64,000 nt of DNA from Pedobacter psychrodurus (GTDB lineage: Bacteria > Bacteroidota > Bacteroidia > Sphingobacteriales > Sphingobacteriaceae). The DNA lies in the NCBI RefSeq assembly GCF_004331735.1, contig NZ_SJSO01000004.1, forward strand, positions 138,847 through 202,846. Reading direction: 5' to 3'. The position numbers and the translations under genes were made by a program. The notes under the pieces are model-generated. The model was not told the DNA's origin and made no database searches. It saw only the letters and a list, made by a program, of their open reading frames with translations. This document shows, piece by piece, positions 36,599 to 46,347 of this stretch. Every line of letters starts with the position of its first letter. Positions within the stretch are counted from its first letter, which is position 1.

Positions 36599-37782
36599 AT
36601 ATAACTTAACCACCATTGCCGATGTGTTTCTTTATACCGCTTGAACCATCTGCAAGGCAGATACAATGAAGATACTACACAGAACCATATCAAATAAACT
36701 ATTGGTAAACTAAAGCCAAATGTTGCTGGTCTAAATAAAAACGGAACCTGTACAATTTCTTTGGCAGTATGTCCGGTGGCAAAAAATATCACTACCAAGA
36801 GGCTGTGCAAAAGATAAAAGTGTAATACATAGTAAAAGAAAGGTACAGCACCATACACAGAAGTTATTCTGGTAAACCAGTTGCTCAGGGTTTCGGTAAA
36901 AGCCAAAAACAGCATGGCTGGACCTAAAGTCATAGCGGTATACAGCAACGATGGCGGATATTTGCTTACATTAAAAAAGGCAAGTAGATTCTTAAAGAAA
37001 TCGTGGTATTCTTTTCGCGGGGCTGGATCGCCATATATATTAACCAACCTTAGCGAGATAAATACAAATACAGTTAGCAAACCTACAATTAATAAATTGC
37101 GCTGCCGGCGATCGGCAGCATAACCTTTTTTATACCAGGCACCAACTCCATAACCTACAAACATCACACCTGTCCATGGGAGGATGGCATAAAATACACC
37201 GATTAAATGATTGGCGGAAAGTGGCACAACAGTTCCCGATGCCGTGAAAAATATTTTTAAGATCAAACCATCACTGGAATCTGTTGGAGTAGGGAATAAA
37301 TTAAAAAGATCATGTCCGAAAACCAATATTAAGCCGATGATGAGCACGGCCTTATACGAAATGCGACTGGCCAATGCCAAAAATACCATACTACTGCCAA
37401 TAGCCCAGATCACCTGTAGGATAATAAAATTATATGATGGGTTAAAGGTTAAGCCAAATGTAATCACAATAATTTCTATCAGTATTAACCATAAACCCCG
37501 CTTCAATAAAAAAGAACTCGCTTGACCTGGTGTTTTGTTCTGTGCCGATAAATAAGCCGATAATCCAGATAAGAAAACAAAGGTGGGTGCACAGAAATGT
37601 GTAATCCAGCGGGTGAAAAATAACATTCCTGTAGTGGTATCAGGATTTAAAGGATCGCCAGTCATGGCCCCAACATGAAAGAAATCTCTCGTATGATCCA
37701 GTGCCATAATAATCATCACTATTCCGCGTAATATATCGATAGATAAAATGCGCTTGGAGAGGGTAAGGTTATCAGCGTTCAT
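36595..37782 (-). CDS. DUF1624 / heparan-alpha-glucosaminide N-acetyltransferase-like membrane protein
   Basis: 395 aa with about ten membrane helices. The N-terminal motif RILSIDILRGIVMIIMALDHTRDFF and the HFCAPTFVFLSGLSAYL segment define the DUF1624/HGSNAT-like acyltransferase group, with the conserved DHTRD His. The family is thought to transfer acetyl groups across the membrane to sugars, but no substrate is established here. Single gene, converging with the redoxin gene by overlapping stop codons. Confidence 0.85.
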   Translation of the reverse strand: MNADNLTLSKRILSIDILRGIVMIIMALDHTRDFFHVGAMTGDPLNPDTTTGMLFFTRWITHFCAPTFVFLSGLSAYLSAQNKTPGQASSFLLKRGLWLILIEIIVITFGLTFNPSYNFIILQVIWAIGSSMVFLALASRISYKAVLIIGLILVFGHDLFNLFPTPTDSSDGLILKIFFTASGTVVPLSANHLIGVFYAILPWTGVMFVGYGVGAWYKKGYAADRRQRNLLIVGLLTVFVFISLRLVNIYGDPAPRKEYHDFFKNLLAFFNVSKYPPSLLYTAMTLGPAMLFLAFTETLSNWFTRITSVYGAVPFFYYVLHFYLLHSLLVVIFFATGHTAKEIVQVPFLFRPATFGFSLPIVYLIWFCVVSSLYLPCRWFKRYKETHRQWWLSYI

Positions 37783-38069
37783 AGCAATGGGTTTGTTTAT
37801 TTAAATATACTCATTCAAAATTATTTTTACTGACATAATTATTACCTTTAGGTTCGCGGGAATGTTATTTGAGCCTAATTCATATGGTGTAGAAGAAAAT
37901 CGATTTAGGAATAGCTTAATTGACCATAAATGATTTTGATGTTCGAAAAATTATAATAATATTTGTTAAGCGCTAACCGAATAATATCTTACTACTACTA
38001 TTTATCATAATCGATAATGGATAGATTTCGTTTAGTATAAATTAAACTAAAATATCATAATACATCATA

Positions 38070-39494
38070 ATGAAAAGAAGAACATTTATACAAAACACAG
38101 GTTTGTTAGGGGCGGGGATTGTTGCATCGAAATTTTCTTTTGCCGCTAATCTTGCACCAGAATTTCCTGTGGTACGTGTAGCTGCCGCAAAACGACACTT
38201 TCAAAGTAAAGCTGTAGATGCCGCAATTAAAACTTTCCAGGCAAACGTTAAAAACCCCGAATTGGCCTGGCTGTTCGAAAACTGTTTCCCTAATACTTTA
38301 GATACTACGGTTTATCATTCAGAAAAAGATGGCAGACCAGATACTTATGTGATTACCGGAGATATTGATGCCATGTGGTTACGCGATAGTTCTGCCCAGG
38401 TTTGGCCATATCTTCAATTTGTAAACGAAGATGAGCCACTTAAAAAATTATTAGCCGGCGTAATTATCCATCAAACCAAGTGTGTTTTAAAAGATCCTTA
38501 TGCAAATGCTTTTTATGGCGATGCCACTAAAGTAGGTGAGTGGAAAACCGATAAAACAGCCATGCAGGCGGGTGTGCACGAGCGCAAATGGGAAATAGAT
38601 TCTTTATGTTATCCCATCCGCCTGGCTTACCACTACTGGAAAAAAACAGGCGATAAAACACCTTTTGATGCCAATTGGAAAAAAGGAATTGAGGCCACTT
38701 TAAAAACATTTAAAGAACAACAGCGAAAAACAGATAAAGGACCATACCATTTTCAGCGTGAAACTACCCAACCAACAGATTCATTACCAATGGCAGGTTA
38801 TGGTTTTCCGGTAAATCCGGTTGGCTTAATCTGTTCTGCATTCCGTCCGAGTGATGATGCCACCATTTTTCCTTTCCTGGTTCCTTCTAACTTTTTTGCG
38901 GTATCGAGCTTAAAGCAAGCAGCAGAAATGATTAAAGCTTTGCAGAGCGATCAGGCTTTGGAAAGTAGTTTGTTAAACCTGGCTGATGAAGTGAATACTG
39001 CGCTACAGAAACATGCTATTGTTAACCACCCAAAATATGGTAAAATTTACGCCTTTGAGGTAGATGGTTTTGGAAGCTCGTATCTGATGGACGATTCCAA
39101 TGTGCCAAGCTTGTTGGGTTTACCTTATTTAGGTGCAATGAAAATTGAAGATCCTATTTATCAAAACACAAGGAAATTCGCACTTTCTAAAGATAACCCA
39201 TATTTCTTTAAAGGTACAGCTGCCGAAGGAATTGGTGGGCCACACGCTGGTCAGGATATGATCTGGCCAATGAGTATCACCATGCGTGCCTTAACATCGA
39301 AAGATGATGCAGAGATTAAATCCTGTATCGATATGTTACGTAAAACTCATGCTGGCAAAGGTTTTATGCATGAGTCTTTCAATAAAGATAACCCTGCAAA
39401 CTTTACAAGGGCTTGGTTTGCTTGGTCTAACACCTTATTTGGTGAGTTACTTTGGAGAACCTACCACGAAAAACCAGCTTTACTAAAAGCTTAA
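38070..39494 (+). CDS. GH125 exo-alpha-1,6-mannosidase
   Basis: 474 aa. The N-terminus KRRTFIQNTGLLGAGIVASK is Tat-like (KRRTFIQ). The GH125 signature is clear: GDIDAMWLRDSSAQVWPYL, ANAFYGDATKVGEW, FGSSYLMDDSNVPSLLGLP and GIGGPHAGQDMIWPMSI. GH125 enzymes are metal-independent and release alpha-1,6-mannose from N-glycans or yeast mannan in the periplasm. It lies upstream of GH95 and GH92 genes, suggesting attack on fucosylated or high-mannose glycans. The 287-base region upstream shows no clear promoter box. Confidence 0.93.
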   Translation: MKRRTFIQNTGLLGAGIVASKFSFAANLAPEFPVVRVAAAKRHFQSKAVDAAIKTFQANVKNPELAWLFENCFPNTLDTTVYHSEKDGRPDTYVITGDIDAMWLRDSSAQVWPYLQFVNEDEPLKKLLAGVIIHQTKCVLKDPYANAFYGDATKVGEWKTDKTAMQAGVHERKWEIDSLCYPIRLAYHYWKKTGDKTPFDANWKKGIEATLKTFKEQQRKTDKGPYHFQRETTQPTDSLPMAGYGFPVNPVGLICSAFRPSDDATIFPFLVPSNFFAVSSLKQAAEMIKALQSDQALESSLLNLADEVNTALQKHAIVNHPKYGKIYAFEVDGFGSSYLMDDSNVPSLLGLPYLGAMKIEDPIYQNTRKFALSKDNPYFFKGTAAEGIGGPHAGQDMIWPMSITMRALTSKDDAEIKSCIDMLRKTHAGKGFMHESFNKDNPANFTRAWFAWSNTLFGELLWRTYHEKPALLKA

Positions 39495-39677
39495 CATAAC
39501 CGGACCGTATTGATTGGTGTTAGTGACTGATTCTGATATTCAGTTCAGCCCCTAATCAATACGGTTTCGTTTTATCTTTCCATATATTGCATCAGAAATT
39601 GCCAATGCCGATAATGGAACAATAAGGTATGTTCTACGCCTAATAAACATTTTTCTCACTGCACTTACCTTTTACAA

Positions 39678-39872
39678 ATGACAATAATAAATGATAATTT
39701 GCCTACCTCTACACTTTTAGAGCTAAAAGTAGGAGATGAGATTACAGACGGAAATAACCAATCTGGTACCATTAAAAGTATCGAAATCAGTGAAACGGAT
39801 GAATTTTTAATGTTTCTTTTTCAATTGGAAGGTAGCCACAACATTGTTAAGAAGCTTAAGCAGGTCTGTTAG
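39678..39872 (+). CDS. Small hypothetical protein
   Basis: 64 aa: reads TIINDNLPTSTLLELKVGDE, then TDGNNQSGTIKSIEISETDE and FQLEGSHNIVKKLKQVC. No family recognised. Coding is supported by ordinary codon use for this genome and by the beta-strand-like pattern of a small barrel (KVGDEITDG, GTIKSIEI). No strong promoter box. I consider it a probable but unproven gene. Confidence 0.5.
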   Translation: MTIINDNLPTSTLLELKVGDEITDGNNQSGTIKSIEISETDEFLMFLFQLEGSHNIVKKLKQVC

Positions 39873-39997
39873 TATATTAGTATTCGTCATTTCTACTTAA
39901 ACATGAATGGAGCAATCTATTGTTAACTACCTTTTTAACTATAAATCGGTAAATATTCTTTGACAACGTCTTCATTTACATATTCTTAAAGAATGCT

Positions 39998-40092
39998 CGT
40001 CATTGCGAGGCACGAAGCAATCTTAAAGCACACGCTAATAGCGAACGTTGTAGGATTGCTTCGTCGGCTGAAGAAGCCTTCTCGCAATGACG
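39998..40092. repeat. REP-like palindromic repeat, CGTCATTGCGAGG subfamily, copy 2
   Basis: Begins CGTCATTGCGAGGCACGAAG and ends CTTCTCGCAATGACG. Second copy of the element at 6073-6166; here the terminal arms are intact and pair as CGTCATTGCGAG/CTCGCAATGACG. Confidence 0.85.
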
Positions 40093-40115
40093 ATACTACG
40101 ATGTTTCCATCTCCC

Positions 40116-40469
40116 TTACAAGATAGGCCTCGGATCGAATATCACCTGAAACGATTTAATCTTTTCGTCTTCCAATTTATACCAACCGCTAGAAAAGATT
40201 GTTTTCTCGCCAATATTAATATCATACCACAAACAAACATCCTCATTATCTAAAAATACTTTTTTAACATCGTATTTCAATTTCATTTTCTTCATGTCTT
40301 CGATATAAATATCAGCTCCATTTCTTTCGCCCATAACACCTTTAAAAGTCATATCGTCATGCAGTTGCGCTCTGGCCAATTCAAAGTTTTCGGTGTTTAA
40401 GGCATTGATAAAATCAAGTACAACAACCTTCGCATTATGTTCGGTTAATAGTTTATCGGATGTGCTCAT
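40116..40469 (-). CDS. SnoaL/NTF2-like protein
   Basis: 117 aa, cytosolic. Opens with STSDKLLTEHNAKVVVLDFI and ALNTENFELARAQLHDDMTF, the helix-strand start of SnoaL-like proteins, and continues with VCLWYDINIGEKTIFSSGWY and a terminal strand. Reads as a stand-alone NTF2-fold protein without a visible substrate signature. A REP-like repeat lies at its 3' end. Confidence 0.78.
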   Translation of the reverse strand: MSTSDKLLTEHNAKVVVLDFINALNTENFELARAQLHDDMTFKGVMGERNGADIYIEDMKKMKLKYDVKKVFLDNEDVCLWYDINIGEKTIFSSGWYKLEDEKIKSFQVIFDPRPIL

Positions 40470-40623
40470 AACAAAATCTATTTTTTATTAAACGAATATT
40501 AGAAGTGAAATGTTTGAAAGATAAAATTAGAGAATGAGGGAATGATTGAGTGACGAAATGGTTAAGTAAGTTACCAACATTCAATCATTCAAAACTCACT
40601 CATTCAATCATTCTCCAGTTTGT

Positions 40624-42891
40624 TTAGCCTTCAAAACTATATACTTTTCCAACCTGTGTTTTAAAACTGTATTTAAAGTCGTTTCCTGATTTTTCTTCAT
40701 CGATGCCTTTAATCTTACGTTTTAACGCATTTGGAGACCGCACAATACAATCTTCGCCCGATAGCGATTTGATCGACAGTTTTACAATTTTACCGTCTTT
40801 CCATTGCAGGTCTTTAATTTCGAAGTTACCCCTGGCTCTTAAACCTTGAATACTTCCTGTTGACCATTGATCGGGTAGCGCAGGTAAAAATTGCAACTCG
40901 CCTGCCTGGCTCTGCAGAAGCATTTCTGAAACGCCTGCAGTGTAGCCAAAATTTCCATCAATCTGGAAGGGTGGATGTGCACAGAAAAGATTCGAATAAA
41001 TCCCGCCACCTTTATTATAGTCCGTACCTGAGCCACCTACTGGTGTAATGAAATTCTGCAATATTTTGTAGGCATGATTACCATCTTGCAGCCTGGCCCA
41101 GAAATTAATTTTCCAGGCCATAGACCATCCTGTTGATTCATCGCCACGGGCCGTTAAAGTTACTCTTGCAGCTTTGGCAAGCTCAGGTGTTTTAATGGTA
41201 CTAATTTCTCTACCCGGATGTAAGCCAAAAAGATGAGATATGTGTCTGTGTTGATCTTTGGAGTCATCACGGTCCGTTTCCCATTCCTGTAATTGCCCCC
41301 ATTTGCCGATTTTTGGTTTTAATAAATGCGCTTTAAGATCTGCAATGTGTTTTTTATAATCGCCATCAATATCTAAAATTTCTGCTGCTTCAATGTAATT
41401 GGTAAATAGATCATACACAATTTGCTGATCATGCGTTACGCCATCTTCAGTTGGGCCATGCTCTGGCGACCAGCCTAATGGCGATACCAAAGTACCATCG
41501 GGTCTTCTTTTTAAGTGGTCATCCCAAAACTCCGATATCTCTTTTATAATTGGGTAGGCGAAATTTCTTAGATAATCTTTATCCTTGGTAAAAGCATAGT
41601 GCTCCCACAGTGCCTGTGCATACCAGGCACTACCAGGTGTATTCCATAAAAAACTCATTCCGCCGAAAATATTGTTTTCTGTTCTTACGGTCCAGCCACG
41701 GGTATTTGGGTATTTTTTGCGTGTGGCTACAGCACTAACTTCTCTCATGCTGTTAATGTAATCCAGGTAAGGGATCTGGCATTCAGAAAGGTTGGTCGGC
41801 TCAGCCAGCCAATAATTCATCTGGATATTGATGTTAGAGTGATAATCGCTACCCCATGGTGGTGTATTGCTCTCATTCCAAAGGCCTTGCAGGTTGGCCG
41901 GTAAACCTCCTTGTCTTGATGAACTAATCAACAGGTATCTTCCATATTGAAAAATTAAAGCTTCTAGGGCTGGATCAGGCGTTTTTTTATAATTGATTAA
42001 CCTTTGATAAGTTGGTAAACTGTTGTTTTTAATATCATTCTGACCTAAATTAATAGCCAAACGGTTAAACAATTGCTGGTAATCCTGAACGTGTGCTTTT
42101 ATCAGACTTGAATATGGTTTTATAGCTACTTGTTTCAGTATACGGTCTATCTTTGAAGCAGGTTCTTCTCCTTTCCAGTTCTGACTGCGTTTATTGCTGT
42201 AATTAGTAGCAGCGGAAAAGAGGATGGTGATGGCATCGGCATTTTCGATTTTTAATTTTTCGCCATCATTATCTTTAACTACATGGCTGCTACCGTTTTC
42301 GATTTTAACCAAAGCAGTAGCCTGATAAGTCATTCCGTTAGCTAATTTGCCTACAAATTGAATGGTATTTCCGTTAACAGTTATATTACCCTGATGTGCA
42401 TTTTTAAGCCTAACGCTGCCTGAGTATGATTTTTTTTGATCAGAAGTGAGCCTTAAAACCATTACTTTATCCGGAAAGCTGCAAAAATATTCACGTTTAT
42501 AGCTGGTTCCATTTTGAGTGTAATTGATGGAATGGGTGGCATCAGTTAAATTTAATTTCCGTGTATAATTGCTGAAATTTTGTTCTTTATTGTCGAAATC
42601 AATAAATATATCTCCAAAAGCCTGGTACATACCCCGATCATTTTCATCACCGGTCCAGAGTGTATTATCATTAAACTGAATATGTTCTTGATTTACACCA
42701 CCGAAAATCATACCGCCAATTCGACCATTTCCAATAGGGTAGGCTTCGGTCATCCATTTTGTGGCTGGCTTGTTGTCCCAAAGCAGTAAAGGTTGTTTTT
42801 CTTTCTTTTTAGCGAAAACAGGCGTGGAAAAGCTAAAGGCTAAAAATGAGATGAGCGTGCAGAGAATAGCTTGCTTACAATTAAAAAACAT
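40624..42891 (-). CDS. GH95 alpha-L-fucosidase
   Basis: 755 aa with signal peptide ([20 protein letters not shown]). GH95 layout: N-terminal beta domain ([40 protein letters not shown]), an alpha/alpha6 barrel with [20 protein letters not shown] and [20 protein letters not shown], and a C-terminal beta domain. GH95 removes alpha-1,2-fucose, or in some members galactose, from glycans. It is divergent from the GH92 gene with a shared 224-base intergenic region holding an operator-like inverted repeat. Confidence 0.92.
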   Translation of the reverse strand: MFFNCKQAILCTLISFLAFSFSTPVFAKKKEKQPLLLWDNKPATKWMTEAYPIGNGRIGGMIFGGVNQEHIQFNDNTLWTGDENDRGMYQAFGDIFIDFDNKEQNFSNYTRKLNLTDATHSINYTQNGTSYKREYFCSFPDKVMVLRLTSDQKKSYSGSVRLKNAHQGNITVNGNTIQFVGKLANGMTYQATALVKIENGSSHVVKDNDGEKLKIENADAITILFSAATNYSNKRSQNWKGEEPASKIDRILKQVAIKPYSSLIKAHVQDYQQLFNRLAINLGQNDIKNNSLPTYQRLINYKKTPDPALEALIFQYGRYLLISSSRQGGLPANLQGLWNESNTPPWGSDYHSNINIQMNYWLAEPTNLSECQIPYLDYINSMREVSAVATRKKYPNTRGWTVRTENNIFGGMSFLWNTPGSAWYAQALWEHYAFTKDKDYLRNFAYPIIKEISEFWDDHLKRRPDGTLVSPLGWSPEHGPTEDGVTHDQQIVYDLFTNYIEAAEILDIDGDYKKHIADLKAHLLKPKIGKWGQLQEWETDRDDSKDQHRHISHLFGLHPGREISTIKTPELAKAARVTLTARGDESTGWSMAWKINFWARLQDGNHAYKILQNFITPVGGSGTDYNKGGGIYSNLFCAHPPFQIDGNFGYTAGVSEMLLQSQAGELQFLPALPDQWSTGSIQGLRARGNFEIKDLQWKDGKIVKLSIKSLSGEDCIVRSPNALKRKIKGIDEEKSGNDFKYSFKTQVGKVYSFEG

Positions 42892-42898
42892 GTTGGTT

Positions 42899-42924
42899 AT
42901 TTGATTAGTGTGTAATCAAATATA
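42899..42924 (-). promoter_or_regulatory. Operator-like inverted repeat over the -7 box of GH95
   Basis: ATTTGATTA-N5-TAATCAAAT (42899-42921) is a perfect nine-base inverted repeat. On the minus strand it overlaps the -7 box TATATTTG (42924-42917), 26 bases from the GH95 start. A further half-site-like AATCAAA lies at 42931-42937. A repressor bound here would shut the GH95 promoter. Confidence 0.55.
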
Positions 42925-43058
42925 TATATAATCAAACGATTGTGCTGCTCGATAAGTAGATGAATACATCTCGATTATTGGCATACTATTCAATTATTTA
43001 AGCATGCGATAATTTGCACCAGTGAAATTTTAGTTAGTAACTATTATGATAACTTAGA

Positions 43059-43086
43059 TTGTATTTTAATAGATTTTCTATATTTG
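43059..43086 (+). promoter_or_regulatory. Promoter of the GH92 gene
   Basis: TTG (43059-43061), a 17-base spacer and TATATTTG (43079-43086); the ATG is 30 bases downstream. A clean match to the -33/-7 pattern. Confidence 0.6.
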
Positions 43087-43115
43087 ATATGACGAACTAA
43101 AACGTTTTATGTAGA

Positions 43116-45269
43116 ATGAAATCGCTAACCAAATTTTTATCCTTAATCTTTCTTTTCAACCTAACGGGCACTCATACTGCTCAAAGTCAGTCGAAAACTT
43201 CTTTTACCAAATATGTAAACACTTTTATCGGCACTGCGCCTTTAACAGATCCTAAAATTTTAGGGTATGAGTTGCCACAAGGTTGGCGATCGTGGGCAGG
43301 TTTAACTTTTCCAGGTAGCTCATTACCCAATGCCATGGTGCAGTTAAGTCCAATTACCGAATTTGGATCTGGTGCGGGCTATGAATATGAGGATGATACC
43401 ATTTATGGCTTTGCACACACCAATAAAGGACACTGGAACCTGTGCAATATTCCGATTTTACCACTATCTAATGCTAATGGTAAGTTCGGATCGAAGTTTT
43501 CGCATAAAAATGAAAGTTCAGCACCAGGTTTTTACCAAGTTTATCTTAACGATTATAAGATAAATGTAAAGCTTACTTCAACCTTGAGGTGTGGATTCCA
43601 TCAGTATGAATATAAAAATGCCAGTAACAGGCAAATTCTTTTCGACATGGGAAAGGCCAATAGCAGGGTTTCTACCTGGAATATCGAACAAGTTGGTACT
43701 TCTGCTATACAAGGCTTTCAGGGAGGGGAGAATATTTACTTCTACGCCACTGTAAATGGCAAGATCGAAAAACTTGATCAGACTGATGTAAGTAAACGCT
43801 CAGGATACGCGATTATGCACCTGGCTGATGGCGGTGCAACACCTGTAGAACTTAAAATCGGCTTATCGTTTGTAAGTACGGCCAACGCCAAAGAAAACCT
43901 GGAAAAAGAAATGGGCAATAAAAGCTTCACGGAGATCCGTAATGAAGCGACTGCAAAATGGGAAACGCTTTTATCTACCATCCAAGTAAAAGGCGGTACG
44001 GATAAGCAGAAACAAATGTTATATTCTTGTTTGTACCGCTCTTTTTTATGGCCAGCTTTGCGAAGTGATGTAAACGGCGAGTTTAAAGATGCAAAACATA
44101 AGGTAATAAAGGGCAATTTTAACTATTATACCGAGCCATCACTTTGGGATACTTATCGCAATAAGGATGTACTGTTAGGATTAATTACGCCAAAGGTTAC
44201 TTTAGATGTAATTAAATCGATGAAAGATGTAGGCGATAAAACAGGTTTCATTCCCACGTTTTTTCATGGCGACCATGGCGCATCTTCTATTGCAGGATCT
44301 TATTTGAGGGGAATTGATGATTTCGACATCAAGGGTACTTACCAGATTTTATTGCGTAATGCGAATGTGGATGGTGGTGCCCGACCATTTGTGAAAGAAT
44401 ATATCGAGAAGGGGTATATTTCTGACCCTGATGTTAAAAATCCACATGTCGAAACCAAAGCCAAGGCAGGCGTTTCTAAAACGCTGGAGTATGCCTATGA
44501 TGATTATTCGCTAGCTCAGATCGCTAAAAAGCTAGGTGATAGCAGTAATTACCACATCCTGATGGCCCGATCGAAAAACTATAAAAACATGTTCGATCCG
44601 GGTACACGCTTTATGAGGGGCAGACTAGTGAATGGCGATTGGATTAAACCTTTTAATCCACAATACCCTTATTACGAATATATGTACAGAGAAGCCAATG
44701 CATGGCAGGTTTCGTTTTATGCTCCACATGATATGAAAGGGCTAATTGAGTTGTATGGTGGCGCTAAAGGATTCGAATCCAAATTAGATTCCTTGTTTAC
44801 TGTGCCCTGGAACCCGAAATATATAGCACGGAATGTAGAAACCATGATCGGTCAATATTGCCAGGGAAACCAGCCCGATCATGAAGCACCATTTGCTTAT
44901 ACTTTTATCGGTAAACCAGAGAAATCACAGAAAATAATCGATAAAATCCTGAATGAGCTATACGGCATAGGCAATGATGGCTTAGCCTTGTCTGGTATGG
45001 ATGATGCAGGTGAAATGTCGGCCTGGTATGTATTCAGTGCTTTAGGTATATATCCGTTCTCGGCAACCGATCCAAATTATATTGTTACGGCTCCGCTATT
45101 TGATGAGGTTAAATGGAAAACCAGTTCGGGGAAATTATTAACGATAAGCAAACCTGGCAAAGGAAGGGGCATTACTGATATTAAAGTGGACGGAAAAACA
45201 AATGAAGGGTATTTTATTTCTCATGATCTGTTTAAAAATGGGGGTAAAGTAGAGATTGTGACGAAGTAA
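43116..45269 (+). CDS. GH92 alpha-mannosidase
   Basis: 717 aa. Signal peptide LTKFLSLIFLFNLTGTHTAQ. Family signatures: YVNTFIGTAPL, GHWNLCNIPILPLSN, EPSLWDTYRNKDVLLGLITP and SGMDDAGEMSAWYVFSALGI with FSATDP. GH92 enzymes are calcium-dependent exo-alpha-mannosidases acting on N-glycans or yeast mannan (1,2-, 1,3-, or other linkages). With the GH125 and GH95 genes it makes a glycan-trimming cluster lacking its own SusC/SusD within this window. Confidence 0.94.
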   Translation: MKSLTKFLSLIFLFNLTGTHTAQSQSKTSFTKYVNTFIGTAPLTDPKILGYELPQGWRSWAGLTFPGSSLPNAMVQLSPITEFGSGAGYEYEDDTIYGFAHTNKGHWNLCNIPILPLSNANGKFGSKFSHKNESSAPGFYQVYLNDYKINVKLTSTLRCGFHQYEYKNASNRQILFDMGKANSRVSTWNIEQVGTSAIQGFQGGENIYFYATVNGKIEKLDQTDVSKRSGYAIMHLADGGATPVELKIGLSFVSTANAKENLEKEMGNKSFTEIRNEATAKWETLLSTIQVKGGTDKQKQMLYSCLYRSFLWPALRSDVNGEFKDAKHKVIKGNFNYYTEPSLWDTYRNKDVLLGLITPKVTLDVIKSMKDVGDKTGFIPTFFHGDHGASSIAGSYLRGIDDFDIKGTYQILLRNANVDGGARPFVKEYIEKGYISDPDVKNPHVETKAKAGVSKTLEYAYDDYSLAQIAKKLGDSSNYHILMARSKNYKNMFDPGTRFMRGRLVNGDWIKPFNPQYPYYEYMYREANAWQVSFYAPHDMKGLIELYGGAKGFESKLDSLFTVPWNPKYIARNVETMIGQYCQGNQPDHEAPFAYTFIGKPEKSQKIIDKILNELYGIGNDGLALSGMDDAGEMSAWYVFSALGIYPFSATDPNYIVTAPLFDEVKWKTSSGKLLTISKPGKGRGITDIKVDGKTNEGYFISHDLFKNGGKVEIVTK

Positions 45270-45411
45270 TTTAAGGAAGTCAAGTTTTAAAGCTTAACTT
45301 CCTTAACTGTTGGAAATATATTCAATAACACGCATTAACGGGAATGTTAAAAGTTTTGCTATGCCAGATAGGAGGTGCAGAGAAATTCGAGTTATTCCGA
45401 CCGAGATCAAT

Positions 45412-45470
45412 CGTCATTCCTGCGCAGGTTGGAACAGGGCTTGCTCAGCGTAGCTAATCTTAAAGCTTTC
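45412..45470. repeat. Degenerate REP-like repeat, left half only
   Basis: Starts CGTCATTCCTGCGCAGGTTG and fades after TAATCTTAAAGC; the right arm is not recognisable. It lies in the 399-base gap between GH92 and the sigma-factor gene, which otherwise shows only the promoter at 45631-45663. Confidence 0.55.
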
Positions 45471-45630
45471 CATATGCTTTTTCCCCTTTATACGGACTAG
45501 CTTTTATTGTAATCGAGCGCAAACAAAATGCATCTTATTGTAGCGGATGCAAAAATAATCATCAAAAATATACGTTTTTATGCCTTATTAATGCTATAAT
45601 TCTCTATATAATGTTAAAATTAACATCGAA

Positions 45631-45663
45631 TTGATCATTAATAAGGTCTATTTTGTAGATTTG
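45631..45663 (+). promoter_or_regulatory. Promoter of the ECF sigma gene
   Basis: TTG (45631-45633), a 22-base spacer and TAGATTTG (45656-45663). The ATG is five bases after the box, implying a leaderless or near-leaderless transcript. Confidence 0.6.
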
Positions 45664-45668
45664 AAGAG

Positions 45669-46271
45669 ATGTTCCCTGACAATCTGCACGATAAAGAAGA
45701 ATTAAAGTATTTGGAAGCCCTAAAAGACGGCCATCAATATGCTTTTGATTTTATTTATACCAGGTATAGCAAAATGCTTTTACCAAAGTTGCAGCGGATG
45801 ATTAAGCTGAATGAAGTTGTTGATGAACTTTTACAGGATGTTTTTCTGAAAGTTTGGCTCAACCGTGCTGAAATAGATCTCCAAAAATCATTTAAAGGCT
45901 GGATATTCAAAATTGCTCAGAATACCGTTTATGGCTATTTCCGCAAACTTGCACTGGATATTAAGATGCAGCGGTATTTATTAGAAACTTTTGCTGAGTT
46001 TTACGATCAAACCGAAGATTATATATTCAATAAGGAAAGAGTGGAATTGCTTAACCAGGCCATTGAAAAACTTCCGGCGCAGCGAAAAGAAATTTTCAGG
46101 CTTTGCAGAATAGAGGGGAAAACCTACCAGGAAGCAGCCGAAATATTATCATTGAGTCCATCTACAGTAAGCAACCAATTGGTTAGTGCTACTAAATACA
46201 TCAAACGTTACGTCTTTTTTCACGCTCAAGAGTTTATTGTTTTCTGCATTGCAGCCTATTTGAAAGGCTGA
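45669..46271 (+). CDS. ECF-type RNA polymerase sigma factor
   Basis: 200 aa. Region 2: AFDFIYTRYSKMLLPKLQRM and VDELLQDVFLKVWLNR. Region 4: KLPAQRKEIFRLCRIEGKTY, QEAAEILSLSPSTVSNQLV. The Bacteroidota SusC-linked ECF type, normally activated when the cognate TonB receptor binds its ligand and the FecR anti-sigma factor is released. FecR, SusC and SusD genes follow directly. The C-terminal tail (FFHAQEFIVFCIAAYLKG) is hydrophobic, as in several members of this group. Confidence 0.92.
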   Translation: MFPDNLHDKEELKYLEALKDGHQYAFDFIYTRYSKMLLPKLQRMIKLNEVVDELLQDVFLKVWLNRAEIDLQKSFKGWIFKIAQNTVYGYFRKLALDIKMQRYLLETFAEFYDQTEDYIFNKERVELLNQAIEKLPAQRKEIFRLCRIEGKTYQEAAEILSLSPSTVSNQLVSATKYIKRYVFFHAQEFIVFCIAAYLKG

Positions 46272-46347
46272 AAAAAAATATTTTCAAAAAAAAATCTAAG
46301 TGCGATAGTGTGTTTGTCCACCTCGTGCATATTATAGATTGACAACG

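Noticed and set aside
39993..40253. 86-codon plus-strand frame
   Set aside because: Starts inside the CGTCATTGCGAGG repeat and overlaps the SnoaL-like gene antisense.
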